NCBI RefSeq assembly: GCF_014644295.1
Contig: NZ_BMKK01000003.1
Location: 124,001 to 188,000, forward strand
Length of the DNA stretch: 64,000 nucleotides
Source of the DNA: Emticicia aquatilis
GTDB lineage: Bacteria > Bacteroidota > Bacteroidia > Cytophagales > Spirosomataceae
Direction of reading: 5' to 3'
The notes under the pieces were generated by a model that saw only the letters and a program-made list of their open reading frames with translations, was not told where the DNA came from and searched no databases. Within the stretch, counting starts at the first letter, position 1; each line of letters starts with the position of its first letter. The translations under genes were made by a program, and so were the position numbers. Shown here piece after piece: positions 9,372 to 18,447 of the stretch.

Positions 9372-11183
9372 TCAATACCCAGGATTTTGAGTAAATGGCG
9401 GACCTTCAACCGTACGGTCAATTTCAGATTGTGGTATTGGTCTTAAAACATGAAAGTCTTTTACGTAAGGGCCAGCCTCATTATTCCAAAGTTTTACTCT
9501 TCTTACCAATGATTTAGTACGTACCAAATCTTGGTATCGCATCCACTCACCAAATAACTCACGACTTCTTTCATCTAAGATAAAATCAATCGTTACGTCT
9601 GTATCTTTGATTAGCATCGCCGTCGCTGCTGCTGCATTTTGTGCCGCCGTATTCGTTTTACGATAAGCTGCTCTTTGACGAATCACATTCAAAAGTTCAG
9701 CAGCTTTTGCCTTATTGCCTGATTGCAGATACGCCTCGGCTCCAACTAAATAAACCTCTGAAAAACGAGTAAGTACAACTGGACGAGTAGAAGGGTCATT
9801 AAAGTTGCTACCACGGCTTGGGTCCATGTGTTTCTTCACTGCTGGGTAAACATCTGATTTCCAAAGACTTGGCGGAACAATGATACCCTTAAATGGCTTG
9901 GTGCCGTTGAATTGTGGTGCTCCTACAACTTCATAATCTGGTAACCAAACAGCTGTATCGACTCCAACTTGTGTTGTGTATCCAATTCCGCGTTTGTTAT
10001 TGGTAGCAGTTGCTGAATTTGTTATCGACTGGTTAGCGATGTAAACTGTGTAAAAAGTATTAGCAAAACGAGAATCAATATCTCTCTTTACAAATGCTTG
10101 GTCAAGGAAATAGTTCTTACCTGCAACCTCGCCCGAAGTTTGCTTGACACTATTTGGACGCAAACGTTGATACGGACGGCCATAGTATGAATCACGAACC
10201 ATTAACGATGTACCTGAATTAGCTAAAACGCCACTTGCATTCACAAATGAGTTTACACCGCTGTTATTTGGATAATTCCAGTTAGTAAACCAAGGAGTTA
10301 AGTTTTGTCCTGCTCCACCACTTGCACCACCACCAACTGTATAGTATCCGAATTTAGCATCAGATGAATGGTCGCTAACAAACATTGTTTCCTTTCCATA
10401 ATCATTGGCAGGTACAAACGCATCACCAAAGTCTTGCCATAAATCCAAGCCATAAGTTGCCTTATTGGTTATAATATCATTCGATATTTTTGCAGCTTCA
10501 GCAAAATCAGCTTGCGAATTTGTTAACCATCCACGCGTGAGATATGCTTTTGCTAAAAAGAAAAGAGCCACTGGTTTTGTAGCAGGTTTGCCTAAGAAAG
10601 GAGCCGTTGGCTTATCTGGTAATTCTGCTGAAGCTTCCGTCAAATCTTTAATGATTAGTTTATAAACTTCCGAAGCTGGGTCTCTTTTGGCTGCTTGCGA
10701 CGGAACCGTGATAAATTCTGTGTGCAATGGCACATCACCCCAAGTCTGAACTAAATAGAAATACCAAAATGCTCTCAAAAACTTCGCCTGTGCTAAATAT
10801 TGTTTTTTAGTTGCTTCTGGTAAATCAATGTTTTGCCCAAATTTTAAAACACCATTGAGGGTATTTATACAGGTAAAAGATGTTCCCCATGCCGAACCAA
10901 AGTTAGTACTATTTAGGCCATTAAAAGTGTGAACAGGACCACCACCACTACTTGCACCTTGAATAAACTCATCAGTACCTGCTTGCATTTCGGTTGAAAA
11001 ACCCTCCGTACCCCATTGGTTACGAATTTCGTTATAAACCCCAGCAATACCACCAAATACCCCCGCAGGGCTATTAAAAAACGAAGGCACAATCTGAGAT
11101 TGCGGATGCTCTTCAAGAATTTTTTCACACCCTAAACTCAAAAACAAAGAACAGGCGAGTATTGAAATTTTTATTTTTTTCAT
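9372..11183 (-). CDS. SusD/RagB-family outer-membrane lipoprotein 2
   Basis: A 603-residue SusD-type glycan-binding lipoprotein. The signal peptide ends in lipobox LSLGC. The N-terminal TPR-like region contains FLRAFWYFYLVQTWGDVPL, which is the family signature, and the C-terminus has the usual RSRELFGEWMRYQDLVRT and LRPIPQSEIDRT, then QNPGY. It captures substrate at the cell surface for the SusC immediately upstream (15-bp gap). It is somewhat longer than the other SusD proteins here. The pair is divergent from a LacI-type regulator, so a plant-derived oligosaccharide is likely, but the ligand is unknown. No glycoside hydrolase gene is attached to this pair. Confidence 0.93.
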   Translation of the reverse strand: MKKIKISILACSLFLSLGCEKILEEHPQSQIVPSFFNSPAGVFGGIAGVYNEIRNQWGTEGFSTEMQAGTDEFIQGASSGGGPVHTFNGLNSTNFGSAWGTSFTCINTLNGVLKFGQNIDLPEATKKQYLAQAKFLRAFWYFYLVQTWGDVPLHTEFITVPSQAAKRDPASEVYKLIIKDLTEASAELPDKPTAPFLGKPATKPVALFFLAKAYLTRGWLTNSQADFAEAAKISNDIITNKATYGLDLWQDFGDAFVPANDYGKETMFVSDHSSDAKFGYYTVGGGASGGAGQNLTPWFTNWNYPNNSGVNSFVNASGVLANSGTSLMVRDSYYGRPYQRLRPNSVKQTSGEVAGKNYFLDQAFVKRDIDSRFANTFYTVYIANQSITNSATATNNKRGIGYTTQVGVDTAVWLPDYEVVGAPQFNGTKPFKGIIVPPSLWKSDVYPAVKKHMDPSRGSNFNDPSTRPVVLTRFSEVYLVGAEAYLQSGNKAKAAELLNVIRQRAAYRKTNTAAQNAAAATAMLIKDTDVTIDFILDERSRELFGEWMRYQDLVRTKSLVRRVKLWNNEAGPYVKDFHVLRPIPQSEIDRTVEGPPFTQNPGY

Positions 11184-11197
11184 GTTATTTTCTACAA

Positions 11198-14100
11198 TTA
11201 AAATTTAAGATTTACACCTAAAGTAAACTGACGCACAGGTGGGTTATTAAGGTTTACGCTGATAACACGGTTGAAGTTACCTCCTTGAATGGTGTTTCCG
11301 TATCCATTACCTTCTGGGTCTATGGCAAGTTTAGCTTTAACTAATGGTGAGTAAATAATAAAAGGATTGGTTGCGTTGAGATAAATACGAGCCGACGAAA
11401 TACCTATTTTGCTAAGTCCTTTAGTTGGAACCGTATAACCTAAGTTGATACTTCTCATTTTAATGAATGACCCATCTTGGTATTGAGTAGTCGAAGTAAA
11501 ATCTCTTACGCCGCCACCTGCATTCGGTTTAGGGAACGCATTAGTCGGATTAGTTTCTGTCCAGTAATCCATAACCAATTGGTTTGAACGACCTTGGTTC
11601 AAAAATCCAAATCCAGAGCCACCACCCGAAGTACCTGATAAATAAGGAACCAACACTTTCATACCCATACGAGCGTAGGTAACGATAGATAAATCAAAAC
11701 CTTTGAAACTGAATCGATTAGTCAATCCACCTTCCCACTTAGGTTGGAAATTTCCGATAATTTTACGGTCAGCGGCATCAATTTTTCCGTTTCCATCAAC
11801 ATCTTCAACTCTGATTTCGCCTGGTACTTGTACAGGAGAAGTTTGTTTGCCCAACGTTCCATTTTCTTTATCTGATAATTGCCAGATACCGATTTTATTA
11901 TAATCATAGATTACAGTAAGAGGCTGACCAACAAACCAGAAATTACCTTTGTTGTCTAATTCGCTTGGAGTTGTAAGTTGCGTAATTTTTTCACGATTGA
12001 AGAAATAGGTTACATCAGCACTCCAATTGAAGCCACCTTTGTTTCTAAGGATATCAAAAGTTAAAGTCGATTCAAAACCTTTACCCTGAGTTTTTCCTAA
12101 GTTTTTCAGAGTTGAACCAGCACCATTACTTTGAGGAAGATTTACCGAAAGCAAAATATCTTTTGTATTTTGTTTGTAAACATCAAATGAACCCGTGATT
12201 CGGTTATTGAATAAACCAATCTCCAAACCAAAATCTGATTGCGAAGTCGATTGCCACCCTAAATTACTGGCAGGTAAGCTTGTTACGGTATAGGCCAGTG
12301 CTTGTCCAGCAGCGGTTGGACCAAAGTTATAGTATCCAGACGAAAGTGCTCCTAAAGTAGCATAAGCACCTACGTTACGGTTTCCTGAAATACCCCAGCC
12401 ACCTCTAAGTTTTAAGTTTGATAAAAAGCTTAGGTCTTTCATAAATGGTTCGTCGATGATATTCCAACTCAAACCAATTGCTGGGTAGTTAAAATACTGA
12501 TTACCAGGCGATAAAGTTGAAGAACCATCTCTACGGAACGTTGCCGTAAGGGTATATCTACTGTTGAATGTATAATTTAGGCGTGCCATATATGACAATA
12601 AACCAGTTTCGCCAAAACTACCGCTACCTGTTGGTTGGCCTGATGCCAACGAAAAGTTGGCTGTTTGAATATAATCAGCAGGTACGCCTTTTACATTAAA
12701 GCTACTTCCCAAGTTATGGTTTTTAGTAACTTCATAGAGAGCTGTAAAACCTATTTTATGCTTTTCGGCAAATACTTTATCATAGTACAATAAATGCTGG
12801 AAATTGACATCCCAATATTCAGTATTTCTAACATCAGCATTTGATACGTTTTGTTCTGTTCCTGAATTTACAAAGGTATTTGGTGGGCCATAACCATTGA
12901 ATGAAACCTGACTAAAGTTAAGACCTGCATTGAAACGATATTTTAGACCATCTAAAATGTTTACCTCCGCATACAAACTATTGAAAGTTCTAATCGAACG
13001 CTCATTTGAAAGAATGTCATCTCCACGTGAGATTAAAGTAAGTGGGCTTACTGCCTGAGCTTCGATTGTTCCTTTCTTAGGGTTTAAATTTACACTGCCA
13101 TCTGCATTATATGCTGGTACTAATGGCGATAAACGCACTAATTCGGTTGGAATACCGCCACCCGCTGGGTCATTTCTACGGGTCATGGTGTTAATTGTAT
13201 TTAAACCAACTTTTACACGTTTGCCAATCTTTTGGTCAAGCGTTGCACGGATGTTCATACGGTCAAAATTCTGATTCGGCATAATACCTGTTTCGTTGAA
13301 ATAACCGATTCCCATACCATACTGAGTGTTTTCAACCCCACCCTGCAAACCAAGCTGGTGACTTGTATTGAACCCTTGCTTGTAGAGTAAATCTTGCCAA
13401 TCAGTTGAAACCCCTGCGGCTAAATTTGCTCTTTCCTCTTCAGTTAATGGATAAGCAGTAGTTCCAGCTCCTTGTGTGTTATAAGCAGCCGAAAGCTCTT
13501 TGAATTTTGCATATTGTTCGCCATTCATCACGTTATATTTGCCCATGATGCTTGTTACGCCATGATACCCATCATAAGTAAGAACAGGCTTACCAACTTT
13601 TCCTCTTTTAGTTGTGATTAGAATCACACCACCCGCACCTCTTGAACCAAAAATGGCCGTTGCAGAAGCATCTTTCAAGATTTCGATGTTTGAAATATCA
13701 TCTGGATTAATATCATTCAAACCGCCGTAAGGAATTCCATCAACAACCACAAGTGGGCCGTCAAGTCCATCTCCATTACCAGTTGTTAATGAGCGGTTTC
13801 CACGAATACGAATCGAAGCTTGGCTACCTGGAGTAGAACCATTACTAACGATTGAAACCCCTGCCGCTCTACCTTTTAAAGTATTTAAAATGTTTGGAGC
13901 TGGAACTTCTTTTAAGGTCGCTTCCGAAACCGAAACAACCGAACCAGTAATATCTCTTTTCTTCTGAGTACCATAACCCACAACTACTACCTCGTTTAAC
14001 TCTTTTCCAGTACCGACATTTAAAGCGACATCAATATTGGTACGGCTACCCACCAAAACTTCTTGGGTTTCGTAACCAATAAAGCTAAACACTAAAGTTT

Positions 14101-14332
14101 CGCTTGCGGATGCTTCAATTTTATAATTACCCGAAGCATCTGCAATTGAGCCTCTACTTGAACCCTTCACAGTAACACTTACACTTGGCAGAAATTCATT
14201 GTTAGAAGCATCTCTAACTTTCCCGCTGATAAGTTTTGCTTGGGCAAGGAGTGATAGGGGGCTAAGTAATAGCAATAGGGCTGCTATACTCCACCTCATC
14301 GTTTTTTGTTTCGTTCTGTAGTTTTTTGTCAT
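11198..14332 (-). CDS. SusC/RagA-family TonB-linked outer-membrane transporter 2
   Basis: A 1044-residue TonB-dependent importer. A signal peptide (SIAALLLLLSPLSLLAQA) follows a short cytoplasmic stretch, with an alternative start at Met12. Then come a carboxypeptidase-D-like domain (ISGKVRDASNNEFLPSVS), the signature LNEVVVVGYGTQKKRDITGS, a plug (LKDASATAIFGSRGAGGVIL) and a barrel ending FTLGVNLKF. It works with the SusD downstream. The 323-bp upstream region holds a likely promoter, one copy of the 17-bp palindrome and a 40-bp inverted repeat, shared with the divergent LacI-type gene. This suggests dual control by that regulator and by the arabinose-type regulator. Confidence 0.95.
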   Translation of the reverse strand: MTKNYRTKQKTMRWSIAALLLLLSPLSLLAQAKLISGKVRDASNNEFLPSVSVTVKGSSRGSIADASGNYKIEASASETLVFSFIGYETQEVLVGSRTNIDVALNVGTGKELNEVVVVGYGTQKKRDITGSVVSVSEATLKEVPAPNILNTLKGRAAGVSIVSNGSTPGSQASIRIRGNRSLTTGNGDGLDGPLVVVDGIPYGGLNDINPDDISNIEILKDASATAIFGSRGAGGVILITTKRGKVGKPVLTYDGYHGVTSIMGKYNVMNGEQYAKFKELSAAYNTQGAGTTAYPLTEEERANLAAGVSTDWQDLLYKQGFNTSHQLGLQGGVENTQYGMGIGYFNETGIMPNQNFDRMNIRATLDQKIGKRVKVGLNTINTMTRRNDPAGGGIPTELVRLSPLVPAYNADGSVNLNPKKGTIEAQAVSPLTLISRGDDILSNERSIRTFNSLYAEVNILDGLKYRFNAGLNFSQVSFNGYGPPNTFVNSGTEQNVSNADVRNTEYWDVNFQHLLYYDKVFAEKHKIGFTALYEVTKNHNLGSSFNVKGVPADYIQTANFSLASGQPTGSGSFGETGLLSYMARLNYTFNSRYTLTATFRRDGSSTLSPGNQYFNYPAIGLSWNIIDEPFMKDLSFLSNLKLRGGWGISGNRNVGAYATLGALSSGYYNFGPTAAGQALAYTVTSLPASNLGWQSTSQSDFGLEIGLFNNRITGSFDVYKQNTKDILLSVNLPQSNGAGSTLKNLGKTQGKGFESTLTFDILRNKGGFNWSADVTYFFNREKITQLTTPSELDNKGNFWFVGQPLTVIYDYNKIGIWQLSDKENGTLGKQTSPVQVPGEIRVEDVDGNGKIDAADRKIIGNFQPKWEGGLTNRFSFKGFDLSIVTYARMGMKVLVPYLSGTSGGGSGFGFLNQGRSNQLVMDYWTETNPTNAFPKPNAGGGVRDFTSTTQYQDGSFIKMRSINLGYTVPTKGLSKIGISSARIYLNATNPFIIYSPLVKAKLAIDPEGNGYGNTIQGGNFNRVISVNLNNPPVRQFTLGVNLKF

Positions 14333-14431
14333 TTTACAGGAGATTTCGTTTATTTGAATAATACAATTTATTGTAGCTGAAATGATAGTTTTGCTTAATT
14401 GAGCCTTTAAACCCTTTCAAATACATTGAAT

Positions 14432-14463
14432 CGAATGTATATGTAGGAATTTGGTTTTTCAAA
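14432..14463 (-). promoter_or_regulatory. Putative Bacteroidota-type promoter for SusC 2
   Basis: On the minus strand TTTG (14460-14463) and TACATTCG (14432-14439; one mismatch to TAnnTTTG) are separated by 20 bp, near the normal spacing. The start would be roughly 90 bp before the SusC ATG. The -7 element overlaps a small inverted repeat ATACATT-N6-AATGTAT (14421-14440). The 17-bp palindrome lies directly upstream of the -33 element. Confidence 0.45.
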
Positions 14464-14468
14464 AAAAG

Positions 14469-14485
14469 AGTGTCAAATTGACACT
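14469..14485. promoter_or_regulatory. Putative regulon operator, copy 2 (upstream of SusC 2)
   Basis: AGTGTCAAATTGACACT is a perfect palindrome (8-bp arms around one A), the most symmetrical copy of the shared motif in the window. It is 137 bp upstream of the SusC 2 start and 13 bp from the larger inverted repeat. If the promoter at 14432-14463 is right, this copy lies upstream of the -33 element, unlike copy 1. Confidence 0.6.
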
Positions 14486-14498
14486 AAATAAAAAACGA

Positions 14499-14538
14499 AA
14501 ACTATCGGAAACGATTTCGGAATCGTTTCCGATAGTTT
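14499..14538. promoter_or_regulatory. 40-bp perfect inverted repeat, probable operator of the adjacent LacI-type regulator
   Basis: Two 18-bp arms (AAACTATCGGAAACGATT and its exact complement) are separated by TCGG. Each arm with the centre contains a GGAAACGATTTC / GAATCGTTTCC element resembling the GAAA-CG-TTTC core of LacI/GalR operators. It lies 118 bp before the LacI-type start and 167 bp before the SusC 2 start, so one bound complex could control both. Nearby sequence to 14655 shows no gene. A terminator is less likely because it is midway between two divergent genes. Confidence 0.6.
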
Positions 14539-14655
14539 CTTAAAATTCCTTAATTATAATTTACTCTAAATAAGTTTTATAAATTTGTATTCGACTTATG
14601 GTTAAAATAACCAAAAGGGTGTGACACATAATCTAAGAAAAATACAATTCATGCC

Positions 14656-15819
14656 ATGCAAAAATGTATAAAATGTGGGAAAGTTGATGGAATTATTAGA
14701 GCTGGTTTCTTGAGAGGTCAACAGCGGTATCATTGCAAGCTGTGTAGTCATTTTTTCGTGCTAAAATCAAATCAACCACAGCCAACCAAAAGCAATAATC
14801 CAATAACCATAGTTGATGTAGCTAATTTTTTGGGAGTTTCTATATCTACGGTATCACGAGCCTTAAACAATAAATCTGATATAAATCAGAAAACCAAAGA
14901 TGCCATCATTCAAGCAGCTATTGATTTAGACTACAAACCTAATTTCTTAGCACAAAGTCTTAACAAAGGAAGCACCCATACGATTGGTGTGATAGTTCCT
15001 GACGTAGGACACCCATTTTTTGCGTCGGTTTTGGCAGGAATTCAGCAAGTTGCCAATAATACTGGATATAGAATTATTGTTTGCCATTCAAACGAATCTT
15101 ACCGAATAGAGGTGTTGAATACTGAAACGCTCATGGCATGTAGGGTTGATGGTATTCTGATTAGTCATTCTAAAGAAACGACCGAATTTGACCACATAAA
15201 AAAAATAACAGAAAAGGGCATTCCTGTAGTTCAGTATGATAGGGTCAACTCTGAGTTAAATACATCAAATATTATTCATCAGGATTTTAAAGGTGCTTTC
15301 AATTTAGTAGAACATTTAATTTCGCAGGGATGTAGGCGAATCGGAGTAATGTCTGGTCCAAAAGAAATGCAAATCTGCAAAACACGCATTGAAGGCTATA
15401 AGGCCGCTCTTCAAAAACATGGTATTGAAATTAACAACGATTATATCGTACATTCAAATATTTCATACGGTGAAGGAGAGCAGATATTGAATTATTTTAT
15501 AGGATTAGAAAATCCACCTGATGGGATATTTGCGATAGTTAATAGAAATGCAATTGAAATGATGAAAGCTGCCAAAGAAAAGGGCATTAAAATTCCTGAT
15601 GAACTGGCATTTGCGGGTTTTGGCGACGATATTCTTGCACAATATTTTGAGCCTCCACTTACTGTTTATAATCACTTTCCAACGAGAATAGGGGAGATAG
15701 CCATTAGAATGCTGATTGAAAATATTAATAATAAAAGCAATTTTAATCCTTATAGTAAAATCGTGGAAGGGGAGCTGATTATTAGAAAATCCTCTTTAAA
15801 AAAAGGTAGTTGTTTATAA
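14656..15819 (+). CDS. LacI/GalR-family regulator with N-terminal zinc-ribbon extension
   Basis: The protein has 387 residues. Residues 1-35 form a C4-x2-C7 ... C27-x2-C30 zinc ribbon with GFLRGQQRYHCKLC, the pattern of the zinc-binding domain of IS1/IS1595-type transposases. Residues about 50-105 are a normal LacI helix-turn-helix (TIVDVANFLGVSISTVSRAL) with hinge, followed by a periplasmic-binding-protein-like effector domain (GVIVPDVGHPFFASVLAGIQ; FAGFGDD). The ribbon and LacI parts share one uninterrupted frame, so this is a real fusion of about 50 residues beyond the usual length near 340. It is divergent from SusC 2 and probably controls it and itself through the inverted repeat at 14499-14538. 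Confidence 0.88.
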   Translation: MQKCIKCGKVDGIIRAGFLRGQQRYHCKLCSHFFVLKSNQPQPTKSNNPITIVDVANFLGVSISTVSRALNNKSDINQKTKDAIIQAAIDLDYKPNFLAQSLNKGSTHTIGVIVPDVGHPFFASVLAGIQQVANNTGYRIIVCHSNESYRIEVLNTETLMACRVDGILISHSKETTEFDHIKKITEKGIPVVQYDRVNSELNTSNIIHQDFKGAFNLVEHLISQGCRRIGVMSGPKEMQICKTRIEGYKAALQKHGIEINNDYIVHSNISYGEGEQILNYFIGLENPPDGIFAIVNRNAIEMMKAAKEKGIKIPDELAFAGFGDDILAQYFEPPLTVYNHFPTRIGEIAIRMLIENINNKSNFNPYSKIVEGELIIRKSSLKKGSCL

Positions 15820-15925
15820 TGAGTTGAAACCAGTATTACTTAGGTATAGTCATAAAATCTTGTCTTATTTTTTCTGTATTTTGCATTATAAAATCAACGT
15901 TTATAACTATTAAAGTTCAACCAAA

Positions 15926-16267
15926 ATGTCACAAATTATTTTAAGTGCAAATGCAGCACTGGCTTTTATTTTGGAATTGATAATGTTTTATTCAGTAGGA
16001 AGTTATGGTTTTTCTATCGGTAAAACTTCGATTACGAAATGGCTTTTTGCCATTGGTTTCGCTTTGATTGCTATTGCCCTTTGGGCTATTTGGGCTGCTC
16101 CAAAATCCGAACACCGCCTAAGTTCGCCAGCCCGATATATTTTTGAGTGGCTCATGTTTATGGCTGGTTCGTTTTGCTTTTTCAAGCTAAACCATATTAA
16201 TTGGGCGGTCGGTACTGCCATTCTTGCCACGATAAGTGTGTTCATTGCCTATAGTTCGGAGCAATAA
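15926..16267 (+). CDS. YrdB-like (DUF2568) small integral membrane protein
   Basis: A 113-residue protein with four predicted transmembrane segments and the YrdB/DUF2568 core ALWAIWAAPKSEHRL, followed by ARYIFEWLMF. The family's function is unknown. It lies 106 bp after the LacI-type gene on the same strand and its 3' end is 8 bp from the convergent CotH-like gene. Nothing links it to sugar uptake, and it may be an unrelated passenger. Confidence 0.8.
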   Translation: MSQIILSANAALAFILELIMFYSVGSYGFSIGKTSITKWLFAIGFALIAIALWAIWAAPKSEHRLSSPARYIFEWLMFMAGSFCFFKLNHINWAVGTAILATISVFIAYSSEQ

Positions 16268-16275
16268 AAATAGAT

Positions 16276-17628
16276 TTAATCTTTGGCAAATGCCGAAATA
16301 GCTACATAACGCTCATTAATATATTTTTCCAAGTCTGAAACGGCTTGGTCGAAACTTTGTGGGTTTTGCAGGTAACTGTACGGTGGTTTTTCAATTTCGG
16401 AAGCCGTGAAACTTGGTGCCAAAATGGCCTTATGCTTTTTAATGTATTCATTCATAGCCGTTGGCGTAAAATATTTAGTGATAAAATCCTTTACGGCAGA
16501 TTTATAAAAAGCATAATACTCAGGGTCGTCGATGATGTATCTTATCAAAGGCCATTGCGAGCCAACTTCTTTCATATCCATCGTAAGAGCCGTACGATTT
16601 AGCCCACCTTTCATCTGAAACGAAAGATTCAAATCGTAAGGAATCCAACGTAAAACACCATTGGTATTGGCCAGAAAATAGTTGTGCATTACTTGTCCGT
16701 AGGTATCCCAATTACCTACTGTGTTATTTACTGCCAGATATTTCAGAAAGCCTTTTACATCAAATATTGCCTCCAGTTCTTTTTTCCAAAGTGGTCGGTC
16801 ATTGACCCTTGTTGGGCTATTAATTGCTGTTATTAAAGCCTTTACATCGCTGTAATCGTTGAGGTCTTTGTTGTTTTGTTTTTCGATTTGAGCGGTAATA
16901 AACGTTTGAAGATTTGATTCGGGTTTATACACATTCCCTACCTTAATTCCACTTTGGTTTTCAACCATGTGTTCTTCAACCGTTTCGATAGCTTGATAAA
17001 CTCCGCAATATTTTTGTCCTTGACCAAAATCAATATAAACCTTATAATAGCCAACTTTACAGGCCATAACTCCAGCTTTTCTGAATAAATCGGTCAGGAG
17101 TTTTTCTTTCATAAAAGTATTGTCACCGTAGCTTGGAGCAAATGACAGTTCTTTGAAACCATAAAATCTTTGATTTTTGGTTTCAGCATATTTATCTTCA
17201 AACTCATCAAATTGTATTTTGAAAGGTAATTTATAAACCCCACTTCGCCAAGTGGCATTCAGCGAAGCATTTCCTTTCAATCTAAATCCCACTTTTTGCC
17301 ATTTATTACTGCCTTGCGAAACATCCGCTTCTACATAAATAGGGTCGCCTGGCACTGCATCAAGGCTACCATTTCCTGCTGGCGGAACAGCCCCCGGAAT
17401 AGTAGTAGCACTACCGAATTTTCGGGTAGTACGATACTCCATATCTCGCTGAATTTTATCCCAGTTTGTTTGACCTAATTGAATAACCATACTTCTCATT
17501 TCGGCTTCGGGAAACACCCAATCATAATCGGGTATTTTGCCAAATGCTTTTGAAACACTTGGGTCGGTATTTTTTTCGCAAGCCAAAGCGAAAAGCAGAA
17601 AAACAACAAAAATGGTAGCAAGACGCAT
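16276..17628 (-). CDS. CotH-like protein-kinase-fold lipoprotein
   Basis: The ATG at 17628 gives a lipoprotein signal (MRLATIFVVFLLFALAC) and is preferred over an upstream Met at 17673. The mature protein shows CotH-family features: WRSGVYKLPFKIQFDEFED, FKELSFAPSYGDNTFMKEKL, a Cys-containing GQKYCGVYQAIETVEEHMV, and YLAVNNTVGNWDTYGQVMHNY, followed by IPYDLNLSF with the Asp expected in the metal-binding position. CotH proteins are atypical kinases first known from Bacillus spore coats; secreted versions occur in many bacteria, often near polysaccharide genes. The role here is unknown. Only a half-copy of the regulon palindrome (around 17668) lies upstream. Confidence 0.8.
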   Translation of the reverse strand: MRLATIFVVFLLFALACEKNTDPSVSKAFGKIPDYDWVFPEAEMRSMVIQLGQTNWDKIQRDMEYRTTRKFGSATTIPGAVPPAGNGSLDAVPGDPIYVEADVSQGSNKWQKVGFRLKGNASLNATWRSGVYKLPFKIQFDEFEDKYAETKNQRFYGFKELSFAPSYGDNTFMKEKLLTDLFRKAGVMACKVGYYKVYIDFGQGQKYCGVYQAIETVEEHMVENQSGIKVGNVYKPESNLQTFITAQIEKQNNKDLNDYSDVKALITAINSPTRVNDRPLWKKELEAIFDVKGFLKYLAVNNTVGNWDTYGQVMHNYFLANTNGVLRWIPYDLNLSFQMKGGLNRTALTMDMKEVGSQWPLIRYIIDDPEYYAFYKSAVKDFITKYFTPTAMNEYIKKHKAILAPSFTASEIEKPPYSYLQNPQSFDQAVSDLEKYINERYVAISAFAKD

Positions 17629-17680
17629 ATAGATAAGAGTAGAGATACCTACATAAAATGGAACAAATGACACTAAACAA

Positions 17681-17719
17681 TTTACCCCCCAAATATTGAT
17701 AAAATAATTGGAGGGTAAA
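17681..17719 (-). terminator. Terminator-like hairpin after the arabinose operon
   Basis: TTTACCCCCCAA and TTGGAGGGTAAA pair over 12 positions with one mismatch across a 15-nt loop. It lies 33 bp downstream of the transaldolase stop on the minus strand, between that gene and the CotH-like gene, and marks the likely end of the arabinose cluster. Confidence 0.5.
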
Positions 17720-17751
17720 ACTTTTTTGGAATAAACTAATGGGCTTTTATA

Positions 17752-18408
17752 CTATCCATTTACTTTCTTATAATCAGCCAAGAATTTCTCTAAGCCACTA
17801 TCAGTAAGCGGATGTTTGAGTAATGCTAAAATGGCACTTAAAGGACCTGTCATTACATCAGAACCGATTTCGGCACACTTAATGATATGAATTGGATGAC
17901 GAACCGAAGCTGCTAATATTTGTGTTTCAAATCCATAATTATCAAAAATCAAGCGGATTTGCTCAATTAAATCTAATCCATCAAACGAAATATCGTCTAA
18001 TCGACCGATAAATGGCGATACATAGGTAGCCCCAGCTTTGGCCGCCAAAAGAGCTTGACCCGCTGAAAACACCAAAGTACAATTTGTTTTGATACCTTTT
18101 TGTGTAAAATATTTAATTGCCTTGATACCGTCTTTAATCATCGGAACCTTTACAACGATGTTGGGGTGTAAATCGGCCAAGGCTTCGCCTTCTTTAATCA
18201 TTCCTTCAAAATCTGTAGAAATTACCTCTGCTGAAATCGGGCCATCTACAATTTCGCAAATGGCTCTGTAGTGGTTTAGGATATTTTCTTGACCTGAAAT
18301 GCCTTCTTTAGCCATTAACGATGGGTTGGTGGTTACACCGTCTAAAACACCCAAATCGTTTGCTTCTTTAATTTCAGCCAAATTGGCTGTGTCGATAAAA
18401 AATTTCAT
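17752..18408 (-). CDS. tal: Transaldolase / fructose-6-phosphate aldolase (Fsa/TalC type)
   Basis: A 218-residue short class-I aldolase of the transaldolase family. The start [16 protein letters not shown], the Schiff-base lysine context [41 protein letters not shown] and the C-terminal [15 protein letters not shown] are all typical. In this setting it would act as a transaldolase in the non-oxidative pentose-phosphate pathway, using xylulose-5-phosphate-derived intermediates made by AraBAD. It is last in the araB-araA-mgsA-araD series, 39 bp after araD, and is followed by a hairpin. Fsa versus Tal activity cannot be separated by eye. Confidence 0.93.
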   Translation of the reverse strand: MKFFIDTANLAEIKEANDLGVLDGVTTNPSLMAKEGISGQENILNHYRAICEIVDGPISAEVISTDFEGMIKEGEALADLHPNIVVKVPMIKDGIKAIKYFTQKGIKTNCTLVFSAGQALLAAKAGATYVSPFIGRLDDISFDGLDLIEQIRLIFDNYGFETQILAASVRHPIHIIKCAEIGSDVMTGPLSAILALLKHPLTDSGLEKFLADYKKVNG

Positions 18409-18447
18409 GTTTTAAATATTGTTTTGTAATAAATTTCAATGTTACAC

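Noticed and set aside
14620-14632. TGTGACACA near the LacI-type start
   Set aside because: Short and lacks the central spacer of the 17-bp motif; probably chance.
17658-17672. Half-copy of the shared palindrome (CAAATGACACT) upstream of the CotH-like gene
   Set aside because: Only one arm is present, so it is not counted as an operator.
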